Source: Bombyx mori (lineage: Eukaryota > Arthropoda > Insecta > Lepidoptera > Bombycidae). Taken from it: 64,000 bases of DNA. Where the stretch lies: assembly GCF_030269925.1 (NCBI RefSeq), contig NC_085116.1, forward strand, positions 3,968,001 through 4,032,000, read 5' to 3'. A model generated the notes under the pieces. That model ran no database searches. It was not told where the DNA came from and was given only the letters and a program-made list of their open reading frames with translations. The position numbers and the translations under genes were made by a program. Below, piece by piece: positions 11,006 through 25,400 of the stretch. Numbering within the stretch: position 1 is the first letter of the stretch; each line of letters opens with the position of its first letter.

Positions 11006-13214
11006 TTTTCAGCCGTGAACCAGCAATGCGTTTTGCTTTTTTTTTAGGAACCTTAGAGGCTTTTCTAGTTTCACCAAGACAGGTGGGTGAGCACGGACTC
11101 TGCCAGATAGGTTTGAAGTTTGAAGTGTATGGAAGCCGTTGTAATGTAAAAGCTGAGAAACAGAAATCATGTCTCAAGCTCTGTGGCAGTATTTACGTGG
11201 TTGAGCTCTTCCAACACAAATAATAACCCAATGGAGTCAAAGATTGCAACTAATTAAGATTAGGAAATGATTTTAGTTACACTTTCTTTTGTTGTAAACT
11301 TTGTTTGTTTTGTTTTAAATGTTCATTCTTACGAACTGACTCCAATAGTTAAACCGTGCAAGAATAATATCATTAAATAAATAGAAAAAAGAAATAATGA
11401 AGTGAACATTTATTTTCTAAGCTAAGGTCAAAATAAAAGACCATTTAGTTTACCTACGTATATATTTGCTTGAAAAATGTCTAAACAGTCATTATGGCTG
11501 AAATGACTGACGACAGTAACACATTGATTTAATAATATTGTGTGAGAATATCGTTATATTTAAAGGTTAAAGACGTACATAAGTGAAAGGTTTTATAGAG
11601 TAACCATTAAATATTATTCTAGAATATATAAACGACGGCAAATAAGCTTTAATAGATGCTGGAAAACCAGATATAATTGCATAGATTTGCTCGTCGTGAC
11701 GTCATGTACGATAACATGGAATGCTTTAATAAGATTACAATAAAATTCACAATTATTTTATAATATTATGTTTGATTATATACTTTGCTACATCTATCTT
11801 CAACTTCTATATTTCGCTACATAATAAGATGAAAGTCTACGATCTACTCTCTAAGTAATATATAGGTTATAAGACTTGTGGCGTGTGTGGAGCACAACTT
11901 CAATATTTGGAAGAACTTTGATATTATTCTTCAAAAATATATAATGTGTACAATTCGTCATTCCGCATTGCCCAAACAGAATGACGAATAGTAGAAATGA
12001 ATTCAAAAAATGGAGCACCTATACCTACGCTAATATCATAAACGATTCAAAGAGATTTATATATTTCTAAATAGAGAGAAAGAGAGAAAATACGCTTATA
12101 TGAAGTAACATGATTATAATGGGTATATGAACCACTTTGTATAATCTACGTCCGTTAAACATCTATCACTATTATTACTATTATCTACACAGCATTTCAT
12201 TTTTGTTCTTAAACTCTAATATATTACCATTCAATAATAGGTAAGTTTTATTATAATAAAATTATAGCAGCTATTAGCATAATACGTAAGATAACCATAT
12301 CAGAATAGAACTTGCATTTTCTACAACATCGAAGCGGTTTAACCATACTAAATTTTACTTTATCACTACGAAAAGGTTTTTGAATAGCATACGTTTTTTA
12401 ACACCTTACATACAATAGCAAATACTTTTTAAATAGATCACTCTTCCATCAGCCCATGCTTTAGTGGCTCAAGTGTTTGAAGAAGCACTAGATTAAGTCG
12501 GTGGGGTGACAGATAAATTTGGTAAGTGTAAAATTAACAGACTCCCGCCAAAAAATAAGAACTATCAATCAGGATTTTAAATAGCGTTATTAAAATTTCT
12601 TTACAATTACTTTTCATTGTTCCTATTTCAACCATATTGCTTGTCTATGTAACACTAAATAACTACAGCTAATAATATCGACGGTTCCCTGAATTGCTTT
12701 AACTCGCTTTTACATGTGCGATAATACGCTTACACTCTACAAATACATAGTTATTTTTCAACTACATTACATAATATATTATCATCTACCCGATTAACAT
12801 ACAATGTTTTATAAAGAACGTCCCTTAGATATACTGGGAAATACTATTATGATTTTAAAATAACGAGATTTTTCTCGATTGAATACTGAATAAGATAATT
12901 ATAATTTCGTAGCGTTTTCAATGATTAATATATTACTTAAGCCATTCAATATTATAATGTATGTATTTAATTAGTAAGTATCTAGTTAATGCCCAAGTAA
13001 AACATTTTTTTTAATACCATAGATTATTAAACGAGTAGGTACAATATTAATTTTAATGACCTAAAGTCCTACTGCAAATCTTTTCATCGAATACTTACTA
13101 CATAAAAGCATAAAAAGCTTCGACCCTACTGATTGATAATAACTTGGAAGCGATTCGCAAGGCTTCTCGAGAATCTAGATTTTAGACGTAGTAGACGTCG
13201 AAGGAGAGCTGGGC

Positions 13215-13412
13215 TCAGACCAGCGCTGGAGATGAAGCGAGAGTTGGAGCCGAGGCTGCTGGAATATTTGCTCCGATCGGTTGCTGTGGAGTTGTGGGGG
13301 TTTGCACCGCTGACGTCAGCCGAACGCCGCCGCTCTCGGACACTATCATACCGTTGTGCACGGTTCCATTACGTTCGCTGTCTGCATAAGGGGTTGTTAA
13401 AACGCGAAGACG
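13215..13412 (-). CDS. DAT: DAT exon 11 (C-terminal tail)
   Basis: After acceptor GATTTCAG it encodes residues 555-619, beginning [16 protein letters not shown], then stop TGA. Cytoplasmic tail. Confidence 0.9.
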   Translation of the reverse strand, partial: RLRVLTTPYADSERNGTVHNGMIVSESGGVRLTSAVQTPTTPQQPIGANIPAASAPTLASSPALV

Positions 13413-16400
13413 CTGAAATCGCATAATGAATGAATGATTTATATTATTTCAGACAGCAACAACAAGTCCATAATAATATGTGTACATAGTATCATTGAAA
13501 CATACTTAAAAATAACCAAAACAAATCAAATAAAAAATACATTATTAAAAATAATTATTACATAGTTGAATACATTAAAATATTCCATCCAACTGATGCT
13601 TACTTTTAACCAAGCATTATTATTATTATTATTGTAGGATTTGTAAGAATGGAACGTATGGAAAGAGTGTGGAACGGAGCGTTAAGATGTGAGTGAGAGA
13701 AAAGGAAAAGAAAGGGAGAAGAGAATGACAGAAAAAACGAAGATGGCGAAGACGGTTGAAAAATGAGCAAGACATAATAAAAATGTTAATTATTAATTAT
13801 TATTAAAATAGAAGATTTTGGGACGTGAATCATGGTACAATGGTTCAAGTACTGACAGTCATAACGGTCTACTAACGTAATGTTTATATTATATTTTTGA
13901 AGTATCAAAATAATCACAGGTATTAAATTTAAACAAACTCACCTCCAAAAACGATCCTTTAGTTGTAATCAGTTTATAGATAGCCACTGTCGGTATGCAC
14001 ATGACGCTGGATCCAGCAATGGCCCAGCCAAGTGCGTTGGCCCAGCCTGGATAGATGTAGTTCTCGTATTGCAGAGGTTCGTAGTCTAAGAGTCCGTATG
14101 CCGTGATGAAGAGCAAAAAAGATGGTGCCGCGAAACGCCAACAAACGCGCCAGTACAGGCCAGGTCTGAAGCCGATCATGTCGCGAATGTCCTCACAAAA
14201 TCTTTCCGTGCCTGTTACGAAAAATACATTTGTTTACCGTAAATTTACTGGTGGTAGGACCTCTTGTGAGTCCGCACGAGTAGGTACCACCACTCTGCCT
14301 ATTTCTGCCGTAAAGCAGTAATGCGTTTCGGTTTGAAGGGTGGGGCAGCCGTTGTAACTATACTTGAGACCTTAGAACTTATATCTCAAGGTGGGTGGCG
14401 CATTTACGTCGTAGATGTCTATAGGCTCCAGTAACCACTTAACACCAGGTAGGCTGAGCTCGTCCAACCACCAAAGCAATAAAAAAAATATATTAAGACA
14501 GTCATGTAACCGAAAAAAAATTGATACTAACCATAAATCCAGGAGACAGCTATGGCCTCAAAGAAAACAGCGATGAGAATAGAATAGCCCGCAGCATAGC
14601 GATCCAAGAGCTGGAAGAAGTAAAATCCGCCTTTCGTGCAAGAGGCCAGTCCCACGAAGAAATACAACGTAAAGAGGCAGGCGACGAACAATTCGCGATG
14701 ACGTCCGATAGGAGGGAACTCGTCACTGAGAGCTGTGATTATCGCTTCGGAACCCCCAAACTGGAAACGCAATTACATAATCAAACGATAAACATATGTT
14801 ATAAAAACAGTAAAGCATCTCTGGCACAAAATAATTCATAGTTAATTCAAATTGAGGAGTATCGGAACAAAAACCGATAAATCACATTTCATGTTCTTTT
14901 TTTTATTAGTCCAAATTATTAATAATACTGAGGTATACTAATTTCAATACGAACGAAGTCAACCGGCTGTTAGTGTTGGCAACACAATAATTACGATTAA
15001 ATTACGGATTTATGTGTGCTGTGGATTTAGTGGCTTAAGTTCAGATCAATGTGTTTGGAAAAGTTTTTTAGAGGACAGTTTTTTTTATTGAATTAAAGAT
15101 GGCGATAGAAATATACGAAAGTCACCGATTGCTAACATTAAAAAACATTCTAATTGGAATTTTACGGTTTTTGTTTTGACGCTCCTTAATTCAAATCATT
15201 TGTTTGAACTTAAATTTCATCACTTGTTGAATGTCAAAGCACGCTAATTCTAATACCAGATCCAAAAAAGGCACAGATTTGAAAATAACCGGCGAAACAC
15301 AAACCTTTGGGCCTATTTGATTATTTTAGCCTATACGTACTTACTAAGCTTACTCAAATCACGTCACCCAATGACATATCACGTATGCGATTTACAAAAT
15401 AATTACATTAATACCAGACCAGTCTCAATCCTAGTACCTCTCGTAATGTTTTTATTTTATTTTTATGGCATAGATAGTTGGACGAGCTTACAGCCCACCT
15501 AGTGTTAAGTGGTTACTGGAGCCCATAGACATCTACAACGTAATGCCGCCACCCACCTTGAGATATGAGTTCTAAGCTCTCAGTATAGTTACAACAGCCG
15601 CCCAACCCTTCAAACCGAAACGCATTACTGCTTGACGGCAGAAATAAGCAGGGCGGTGGTACCTACCCATGCGGACTCACAAGACGTCCTAGTAACAGTA
15701 TGAAAACGCCCAATACCGCTGGTCCTTTTATTTCCCTTTGAGTTCGAAAACCCTTTGAGTTTGAAAAAATAACTTACAGAACTATCAAGCCCAAGTGTAA
15801 GCAGCATCATGAAGAATATAAGCGCCCAAAACGTTGATCCTGGCATCGTAGCTATAGCCGCCGGGTACACCACGAAAACTAGTCCCGGGCCTTCGGTTGC
15901 GACATCCTGAACGTCTCTGCCCGAAGCGTGCGCCATGTAGCCGAGCACGCTGAAGATCACGAAACCAGCGACGAAAGACGTTGCGGAATTTATGACGCTG
16001 GTCAAAATGGCGTCCCTGTAAAAGATGGCGGGTGTTAACAGGGCCCTGAAACTGCGATACTTTATTTAAGACAAATATTTTTTTTTGTACGGAAACTAGC
16101 GACATCTTGTAGCGGATACCCCTAAACTTATATGTTTTTAAAGTTAAAACATTTCATTATTGTTGAATTAGCTAAACACAGAAAATAAAAAAATTATTAA
16201 TCATACAAGTCTTTATTTTTTATATTGATTAAATTTTATCAATTTGTAGTTTCTGAACATTTACAAAATTCTTCATTAGCAATAAAATATACGTTAGGTT
16301 ATATGTTACTACCATCTACAAGAGCAATGAGAAACTAATCGAAGCGAAGCCATCTATTGGCTGACACCCGTGAACATTTTTCTGAGTGCTTGAGTTGCCC

Positions 16401-19400
16401 ATCTATAACTAATTTATGTGTATTATCTATGGATGTTAATGTTAAAATCAATAATACAGTATTACAAATTGTAATTTTTCACCGCCTTTATTTTATGTTC
16501 ATCACAAGTTCACATTACAACTTTCATAATTTCTATATTTTATTCCCTACTAATGAACGTTTTAGTGAGTATATTCATATTGATGATTAACTACATAAAA
16601 ATATTTTTCGACAAATTAAAAAAAACCCTTACGAGTATTTATCCCGCCAAATCAGAACTTAGTACTAATTTAAGACCAAGACTAATTTAAAACCAAAATC
16701 TATATAGGGGCATATATTTATTGATGACTGACTGCGTTTGTTGTGTCGTCATCTTTTTAGTGTCCGTTTTCTATCTCGTCGCAATTTTTATTTTTTTATT
16801 TTTTTTATTGCCCTTGTAGGCAGACGAGCACACGGCCCACCTGATGGTGAGTGGTTACCGTTGCCCATGGACTTCAGCAATGCCAGGGGCAGAGCCAAGC
16901 CGCTGCCTACCGCAAATTTATGATTACTGTTTTAAAAGGCAGGAGGAACGTTATTCCAATAAAATTAGAACTTTGACTTGGGCCTTGGTACTTAATTTCT
17001 GTGTACAGTCAATAACAGCTTCATAAATATGATTTCTTCACATTTCTGACCAATTATATCAATAAAGCATCCATTGGGGTTAATTACGTACTTGTACACG
17101 TTGTTGTGGTACTTGTTGTACGATGCATAAGCCAAGAGCACTCCAAAGCCCGGTCCAAGAGAAAAGAAGACTTGAGTAGCGGCGTCCACCCACACCTTAA
17201 ATATACAAATATTGTTATATAAATTGTGGCTTTAGCTGCAGATCAGAAGACCGGTAAGGCATTGTATTATGATTGGCTCATTGAGATCCATTTTGTATTT
17301 AAGTACCTATATTTTTTTTCTTTTGGTCAGGAGGAAATCGCCGGACTTCCGCCCTTTTCTGGGGATACTGGGCGGGGTATGTCAGAGTCGAACTGACTAA
17401 AACCTCCTGTCGCTCAACAACCAACGTCCAAACCTCGCATGAGACAGAACTCATGACAAGGCAAAGGGGGGAAAGTGAAGCGTTTAGTGCGGAGCACATC
17501 TCTCCCATCACCCTCCCCCTCGGGACGCCGGACTGGCGGTCGTCGGCGCCACGACCACCAGCCCTCTCGGTCGAAGTACCTATATAACCTAAATTTTATC
17601 ACGAAAAACGTCAAAAAATTAGTACATTCCGGGCATAAAAGCTATAGCATAAAGCTAACCAGCACATGACGTCATCATTTGGGTACTTTGATGAAGGTAC
17701 TCGACGCACTCTAGTCATGTGCCGTTATCGAAAAAAACACTAATCTTTTTTTAAATGATAAAAAATTTCCCGAAGATAGGTAACAAGAATGCGACACTGG
17801 TAACATTAAGTTTCTGCTGCGTCCTGTATCATTCTTCTGTCCTGTAGATGCGAAGCACTGCTCTTGACTAGGGCCAGTGTTGGCACACTCTCTCAAGTAA
17901 AGCCCAGGAGTTCATCTACCAGACATAATGTAGCTGGTATAGTTCCTTAGGCTACCAGAGAACAGATAGGAAAAAAGAAGTCCACGTAGATTTTCCTATG
18001 TAGCACTTATTCATAAACCTGTTGGTTTGAATTGTTTCTGTTGCGAATTTACCTTCCTATTTAACAGCTAGCCACTGTACCAATGCAATTGTAAGTTATA
18101 ATGATTTAATTTTATTGATTGTCAATGATTTGAGAGGCCCCGTGTGGGTTAACATACAAACAATAGTATGGTTAGATTTGACTTTTGCCATTCACGAACT
18201 TGGCTGTCGTATATCTTTCAACGTATCCACATTACATATTATTCATGTATTCGCGCTAATGATGTTTTTTTTTGTAAAATGTATGCCTATATTTGAATTC
18301 TGACACTACTCGCATCACACGATTCGAGATAACGTTTAAGCTACAAACGATTCGGATCACAGGCGGTGTCTGTGTGCTGCTAATGAAGGACAAGTTAATG
18401 ATCATGGTAATACACATGTTAATCCTAGAAGACGTGGTGATCGAACGCGTAACAAAATAATAATAGTTTTATTCACACGATGACATATATCAGATATCAT
18501 CAATCGAATTAAAAAAACCTCGAATCTAATACATGCTTACCTGAGGTTGAGTTATAGCTTCAAAGTTCGGACTCAGATAGTATTGGATTCCGGTCGCCGA
18601 TCCAGGGAGGGTGATACCACGAACCAAGAGTATCAAAAGAACAGCGTACGGAAAGAGTGCTGTGAACCAAACAACCTGAAACGCAATTATAAGTTTCCTT
18701 AATAGAAAATAATAGTTTCAATTAACACATCACAATGGTCACACTTAAGACGGTAGCAAAATTATAACAAACTTTAGTTAATGTGTAGAACGAAGAAACT
18801 TTTAAGGGAAATGTTAATGTGACGAACTAAATATAGGGAATATAATACATAGGAAATTTTAAACGTGATTGATTATTACTTTTCCAGAAGTACTGATTCC
18901 CTTCCACAAGGAGAAGTAGCAGATGACGTAGACGGCCAATAAACACAGCGCCATATCCCATTTTACAGAACCAAGGTCGTGGAGCCCCTCGCTGCCTTGC
19001 AATTCTAAAATCGCGCGGCTACAACAGAAATCATATTCATTAAATTGCTATACCTAGTCAGGTCATAAGTATTGTCACACAGTAAAAACTTTTCTTTTAG
19101 AATGCTGGCCACAAAAAAGTTTATTTAATTCGAATTTCGAATTGTTCATGAAAATAAAAATAGTATACATTTAGAATTTTACTCATTTTTAAATATGGAG
19201 TGGACGCTTAAAGAAGACCGTGTTGCAGTTATTGCGTTGCATCGTTGCGGTTACGCGCCAATTCAAATTTTTAACATACTGAAAAATTTGAATATAACCA
19301 AAAGATTCGTTTATCGTACCATCAAACGATATAATGAAGACTCTAGTGTAGATAACAGGTCAAGAAGTGGTCGCCCTCGGTCTGTTAGGACTCCAGCAGT

Positions 19401-22400
19401 GATAAAAGCTGTGAAGGCGCGAATTCAAAGAAATCCCAAACGTAAGCAGAAACTGTTGGCCCTTCAGATGGGGTTAAGCAGAACCACGGTGAAAAGGGTT
19501 TTAAATGAAGACTTAGGGCTTCGGGCATATCGAAGAAAAACAGGACATCGTTTGAATGCTCGTCTAATGGACCTGAGATTGAAGAGATGCCGCGCTTTGT
19601 TGAAGCGGTACGCGGGAAAAAAATATCGGGAAATTATTTTTTCGGATTAAAATTTTTTTACCGTAGAAGAGAGCTACAACAAACAAAATGATACGGCGTA
19701 CGCACACAGTAGTGAAGAAGCGAGCAACCGTATTCCGCGTGTCCAACGAGGTCATTTTCCATCCTCGCTCATGGTATGGTTGGGAGTTTCTTATTGGGGC
19801 TTAACTGAGGTACATTTTTGTGAGAAAGGTGTAAAAACGAATGCAGTTGTGTATCAAAATACAGTCTTGACGAACCTTGTGGTACCTGTTTCTCATACCA
19901 TGTTCAATAACAGGCACTGGGTATTCCAACAAGATTCGGCGCTAGCTTATAGAGCGAAGAGCACATAAGACTGGCTGGCGGCGCGTGAAATCGACTTCAT
20001 CCGGCACGAAGACTGGCCCTCCTCCAGTCCAGATTTGAATCCGTTAGATTACAAGATATGGCAACACTTGGAGGAAAAGGCGTGCTCAAAGCCTCATCCC
20101 AATTTGGAGTCACTCAAGACATCCTTGATTAAGGCAGCCGCCGATATTGACATGGACCTCGTTCGTGCTGCGATAGACGACTGGCCGCGCAGATTGAAGG
20201 CCTGTATTCAAAATCACGGAGGTCATTTTGAATAAACTTTAGTGTCATAAGAATCTATGTTTTGTTAAGTTCATTTTGGTATATGAATGGTTACATAATG
20301 AATAAACTTGTTTCAATTATTTTACATTAAACATGTGACAGAATTTATGACCTGACTATGTAATTTTTCCCTCGTTAAGGAAGAGAATAGTTACAGATTA
20401 ACAAAAGAACACAATTTTATAGCTAAGATGGGACCACAAGAAAATCCTTTTAATTAAACCAAGTCTCTCAAAAACCATTAGCACAATTATTCCAAGCAAA
20501 GTTACTAGCATCAGTAGTTGAATGTTAAGAGAATGGTAAGTAACAAAAACATTCCAGGTAAAATGAATCGCATTACAATGTTTTCCAGTAGCAGAATGAT
20601 TCTTTAAATAAACAAATTTCAACATAATACAAATTTCTTCAAAAATGTTTTTTTGTTAAAAACTCACTTGAAATATTCCGAAGCAGCAGAAGTGTACGGT
20701 GTTGTCGGAGCGATTCCCAAACTTGCGGACGTGGTATTGCGTATACGTGTACGGTTAACGTCCCAAATGGCTTCGAACTACAGACAGAACCGCCAGTTAA
20801 AACATAATTATTCTTAACACGTCGAACGCGAGACTAGAAACCATGTTTAGCCCAGTGGATCGCGGCTACAAACCTGTGACCGCCAATAAGTCGAGTCTAG
20901 GGGGCAACGGTGGACAAAATGTGTCTGCCATTTGACATATCTCGGAAAATAAGGAGTAGTCACTGTTTCCCAAAGTCGCCCATTATTTTTGAATTATTAC
21001 TTGAAATTATTTGCGAAAAAACACCTCAACAATTTTTAGACGATGCTTGATATATTGATGCGGCCGTAGTGGAAATAAAGTAAAGTATGTCGTGGACAAA
21101 TGGTGGCCGTCATAACGTTCAACGTGTTAATATATTACTATAGAATTTAAAATGCTTTAAATTATCGGTATACTCGATCAAATCTATTATTATCCCACTA
21201 TTTATTCACATTAATCAAATATTACTTGTATCATTGATGTAAAGCAGTCATTTTAATTAAAAATATTGCTTTAGCTCGATGCGAGTAGTGAATTTTGCGG
21301 CCCACCTGAAGTTAAGTTACCGGAGTCCACGGACATAGAAATGCTAACATAATCAAACATCCTGAGACATTAGGTCGATGTTGTTCTTTCATTTCGAAAG
21401 TTGTCCGTGAACACATGTCAAATTTCCATAGAAATTACTATATTCTTACTAACTTATAGTATCTACAAATTTTGTATAGTTTAGACAGGCGCCTGCAGGT
21501 ACAACGACTGCCTCGCCCTTTAAACTGAAATGCATTACTGCTTCACGGCAGAAATAGGCAGTGTTTTGTTACCTACGCGTGCGGGCCCAACAAACACCCT
21601 ACTACCACTCAAACTTTTATTCCTGAAAGAAAATATCTTATTTATACGCAATATCTGACCGGTCGGCAGGCAGGTGTGTTCCATTCGTTGTCGCAGTTGG
21701 TCCAAGGTAGCATGGTCGTGAAAGAGGCGAAGAAAAAACGCAGCGCCCAAGCGATTATCACGTTGTAGTAAAAGTCCACGTAGAACGCGATCAGGACGAC
21801 AGCATAACCGATTCCTATACACCAAACGGTTTTTAAATTAGTTAAAACTAGCGACCCGTCCTCGTGTCGCTTCGGAAACTGTAATTTATTATTGATTTCT
21901 CCACTATTTAATGGATGTTATTATACATGTAAACCTTCCTCTTCAATCACTCTATCTATTAAAAAAACTACATCAAAATCCGTTGCGTAGTTTTAAAGAT
22001 TTAAGCATACATAAGGACAGACAGATATAGGGACAGAGAAAGCGACTTTGTTTTATACTAAGATGCATAAGATAGTGACAGTTCTGCGTGGCTAAATAAA
22101 AATGCTAGTTTGATATAAATCGTTTCCTTTGAAATTAATTCCTTGTGTTTCTTAACGAAACTGTTTTTCTAAGATTTGTCTAAACGATGTAGTGGCTTCC
22201 AGAGCGCACAATCATCACAATATGAACGTTGTTGTCCACCTTGAGACATGAACTCAAAGGTTCAACTGTATTGCACAACGGATATCCTACCCTTCAAACT
22301 GGAACGCATGATTGCTCCGCGACAGAAACATGCAGGATGATGTCACCCACATATGGGGGATGACAATACAGCGGTAGAGACCGCCCGATTAGCCTCCTCA

Positions 22401-25400
22401 TGTCTCTAGGCAAACTGTATGAGCGTCTGCTCTACAAACGCCTCAGAGACTTCGTCTCATCCAAGGGCATTCTCATCGATGAACAATTCGGATTCCGTAC
22501 AAATCACTCATGCGTTCAACAGGTGCACCGCCTCACGGAGCACATTCTTGTGGGGCTTAATCGACCAAAACCGTTATACACGGGAGCTCTCTTCTTCGAC
22601 GTCGCAAAAGCGTTCGACAAAGTCTGGCACAACGGTTTGATTTTCAAACTATTCAACATGGGTGTGCCGGATAGTCTCGTGCTCATCATACGGGACTTCT
22701 TGTCGAACCGCTCTTTTCGATATCGAGTCGACGGAACCCGCTCCTCCCCACGACCTCTCACAGCTGGAGTCCCGCAAGGCTCTGTCCTCTCACCCCTCCT
22801 ATTTAGCTTATTCGTCAACGATATTCCCCGGTCGCCGCCGACCCATTTAGCTTTATTCGCCGACGACACGACTGTTTACTATTCTAGTAGAAATAAGTCC
22901 CTAATCGCGAAGAAGCTTCAGAGCGCAGCCCTAGCCCTAGGACAGTGGTTCCGAAAATGGCGCATAGACATCAACCCAGCGAAAAGTACTGCGGTGCTAT
23001 TTCAGAGGGGAAGCTCCACACGGATTTCCTCCCGGATTAGGAGGAGGAATCTCACACCCCCGATTACTCTCTTTAGACAACCCATACCCTGGGCTAGGAA
23101 GGTCAAGTACCTGGGCGTTACCCTGGATGCATCGATGACATTCCGCCCGCATATAAAATCAGTCCGTGACCGTGCCGCGTTTATTCTCGGTAGACTCTAC
23201 CCCATGATCTGTAAGCGGAGTAAAATGTCCCTTCGGAACAAGGTGACACTTTACAAAACTTGCATAAGGCCCGTCATGACTTACGCGAGTGTGGTGTTCG
23301 CTCACGCGGCCCGCACACACATAGACACCCTCCAATCCCTACAATCCCGCTTTTGCAAGTTAGCTGTCGGGGCTCCGTGGTTCGTGAGGAACGTTGACCT
23401 ACACGACGACCTGGGCCTCGAATCAATTCGGAAATACATGAAGTCAGCGTCGGAACGATACTTCGATAAGGCTATGCGTCATGATAATCGCCTTATCGTT
23501 GCCGCCGCTGACTACTCCCCGAATCCTGATCATGCAGGAGCCAGTCACCGTCGACGCCCTAGACACTTCTTTACGGATCCATCAGATCCAATAACCTTTG
23601 CATTAGATGCCTTCAGCTCTAATACTAGGGGCAGGCTTAGGGACCCCGGTAACCGTACTCGTCGAACTCGACAAAGAGGTCGACGTGCAACCTAACCCAT
23701 GCATCAGCCCGCTGAGTTTCTCGCCGGATCTTCTCAGTGGGTCGCGATTCCGATCCGGTAGTAGATTCATTCGCGAAACAATTGCTCTTGAGTTGTTAGG
23801 TCTCCTTCGGAGGCGCTCGGGCAGTTGTTAGCAAATCCCACCCCTCTTGGCTGAGCCTTTGCTCGCCCACCTGTCCTGGTGAAACTGGAAAGGCCTTCGG
23901 GCCACCAGTAAACTTTCAATCATAAATAAAAAAAAAAAAAAAAAAAAACAGCGGTAGAGATCACTAACAAATGCTGGGAGGCCATCGCAGTACGCTGGTA
24001 AATACTCAGAGAAAGCTGCTACCCGTTATCCAGTAATCACATTAGTCACCTTCTACAACACCATATGCCATTGGATTTCAGTACAAATTAGATAGATTAT
24101 CTCTATTTATTCATTACTAGCTGACCCGGCAGACTTCGTTGTGCCTCAGTCGATAAATAAAAGATCTAAACATTTGTGTAAAATAAACTTAAAACCAACA
24201 AAAGGAATCCGTCCGACGGGGGGCACATCAAAGGAAAAACAAAATTGTTATTTTTATTTAATTCCGAGCATTTTCATATTTATCTTTACCTTTTAAACCT
24301 TTTCTGGACTTCCCCAAATAATTCAAGACCAAAATTAGCTAAATCGGTCCAGCCGTTCTCGAGTTTTAGCGAGACTAACGAACAGCAATTCATTTTTATA
24401 TATATAGAAGAAGAAGATAGAAGATAGAAGATGATCACTTCCTATGACAGTTTTTCTTTGTCCTTCGTCTGATTGGCACCAAATGTTAACACTCTCTATT
24501 TTGATTCCATAAAAACTACCATTTTATAGAATATGAATTGGCAAATCAAAATAATAGAAAACGCTATATCATCGTCTCCTAATACAAAATCTCTCCAGTT
24601 TCTCTCACAGATTTTCTAAGAAATAATTTTTAACTACATAAAGTTAATATTTCTAGGATCGAAGCACTCTTGAAATATCGGACCAAATCAACCTAAGTCG
24701 TAAGTCCATTACAACGAAAAAATCGCACTCAATCCCTCTAGGCACCTTTCCACTCCATTACGTATTTTATTTCTACTGGAAAATCAGGGGCACTCAGCGT
24801 CGCGACGTGACAATCGAGTGAAATGAAATCAACGAGCATAAGCCTCGGGAATCAGGCGGATCCTTTTGAAAGCGTATGGAGCACTTAAGGGGGCCGGAAT
24901 GGTGTCAATTAGGGAGCTAAGTGAAGCGGCCGCAATTGCGACTTGTAGTTTACATAAAAAAATCGTATAACTTGATTTTTTTGTTGTTACAATTTTACTT
25001 TTTTCTGTTCGGTCTATCTGGTGTTTATTAAAGAAAAAACTAATGTATGATAAAGTACTAAACAAACAAACTTAGAGTGTAACTATCTCAGTTTATAAAA
25101 CTTAAATATCAGCACGTCACATTCTGTAGAGCGTACTTAACTTTAGAAAACAAAAACGTAACTCCGATTGTCTGAAATGTAAGTGGTCCGATGCCATAAT
25201 TCAGGATCTAGAGGCATTCCCCACTTAACACCGCCATTCTGCGGTAAGTATGACTCGCTTGAACTCATAAATCTTTAATGTTCGTTGGGCACGTGATACA
25301 CTATTTCAATTTCAGAAATGAAATATTTATTCGAAAAGCGTGACCAGAACCTTTTGTTTGCTTAAAAAATAATTCTTTAATAATTTGGCACACAATATAG

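Larger units (their letters stand above)
9548..13214. other. Intergenic region between ANKMY2 and the DAT 3' end
   Basis: Holds the likely ANKMY2 promoter, a foldback element (9919-10540) and a GC-rich retroelement tail (10545-11005). Beyond 11230 it is AT-rich with no recognised gene or repeat; the part nearest 13214 is presumably DAT 3' UTR. Confidence 0.6.
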
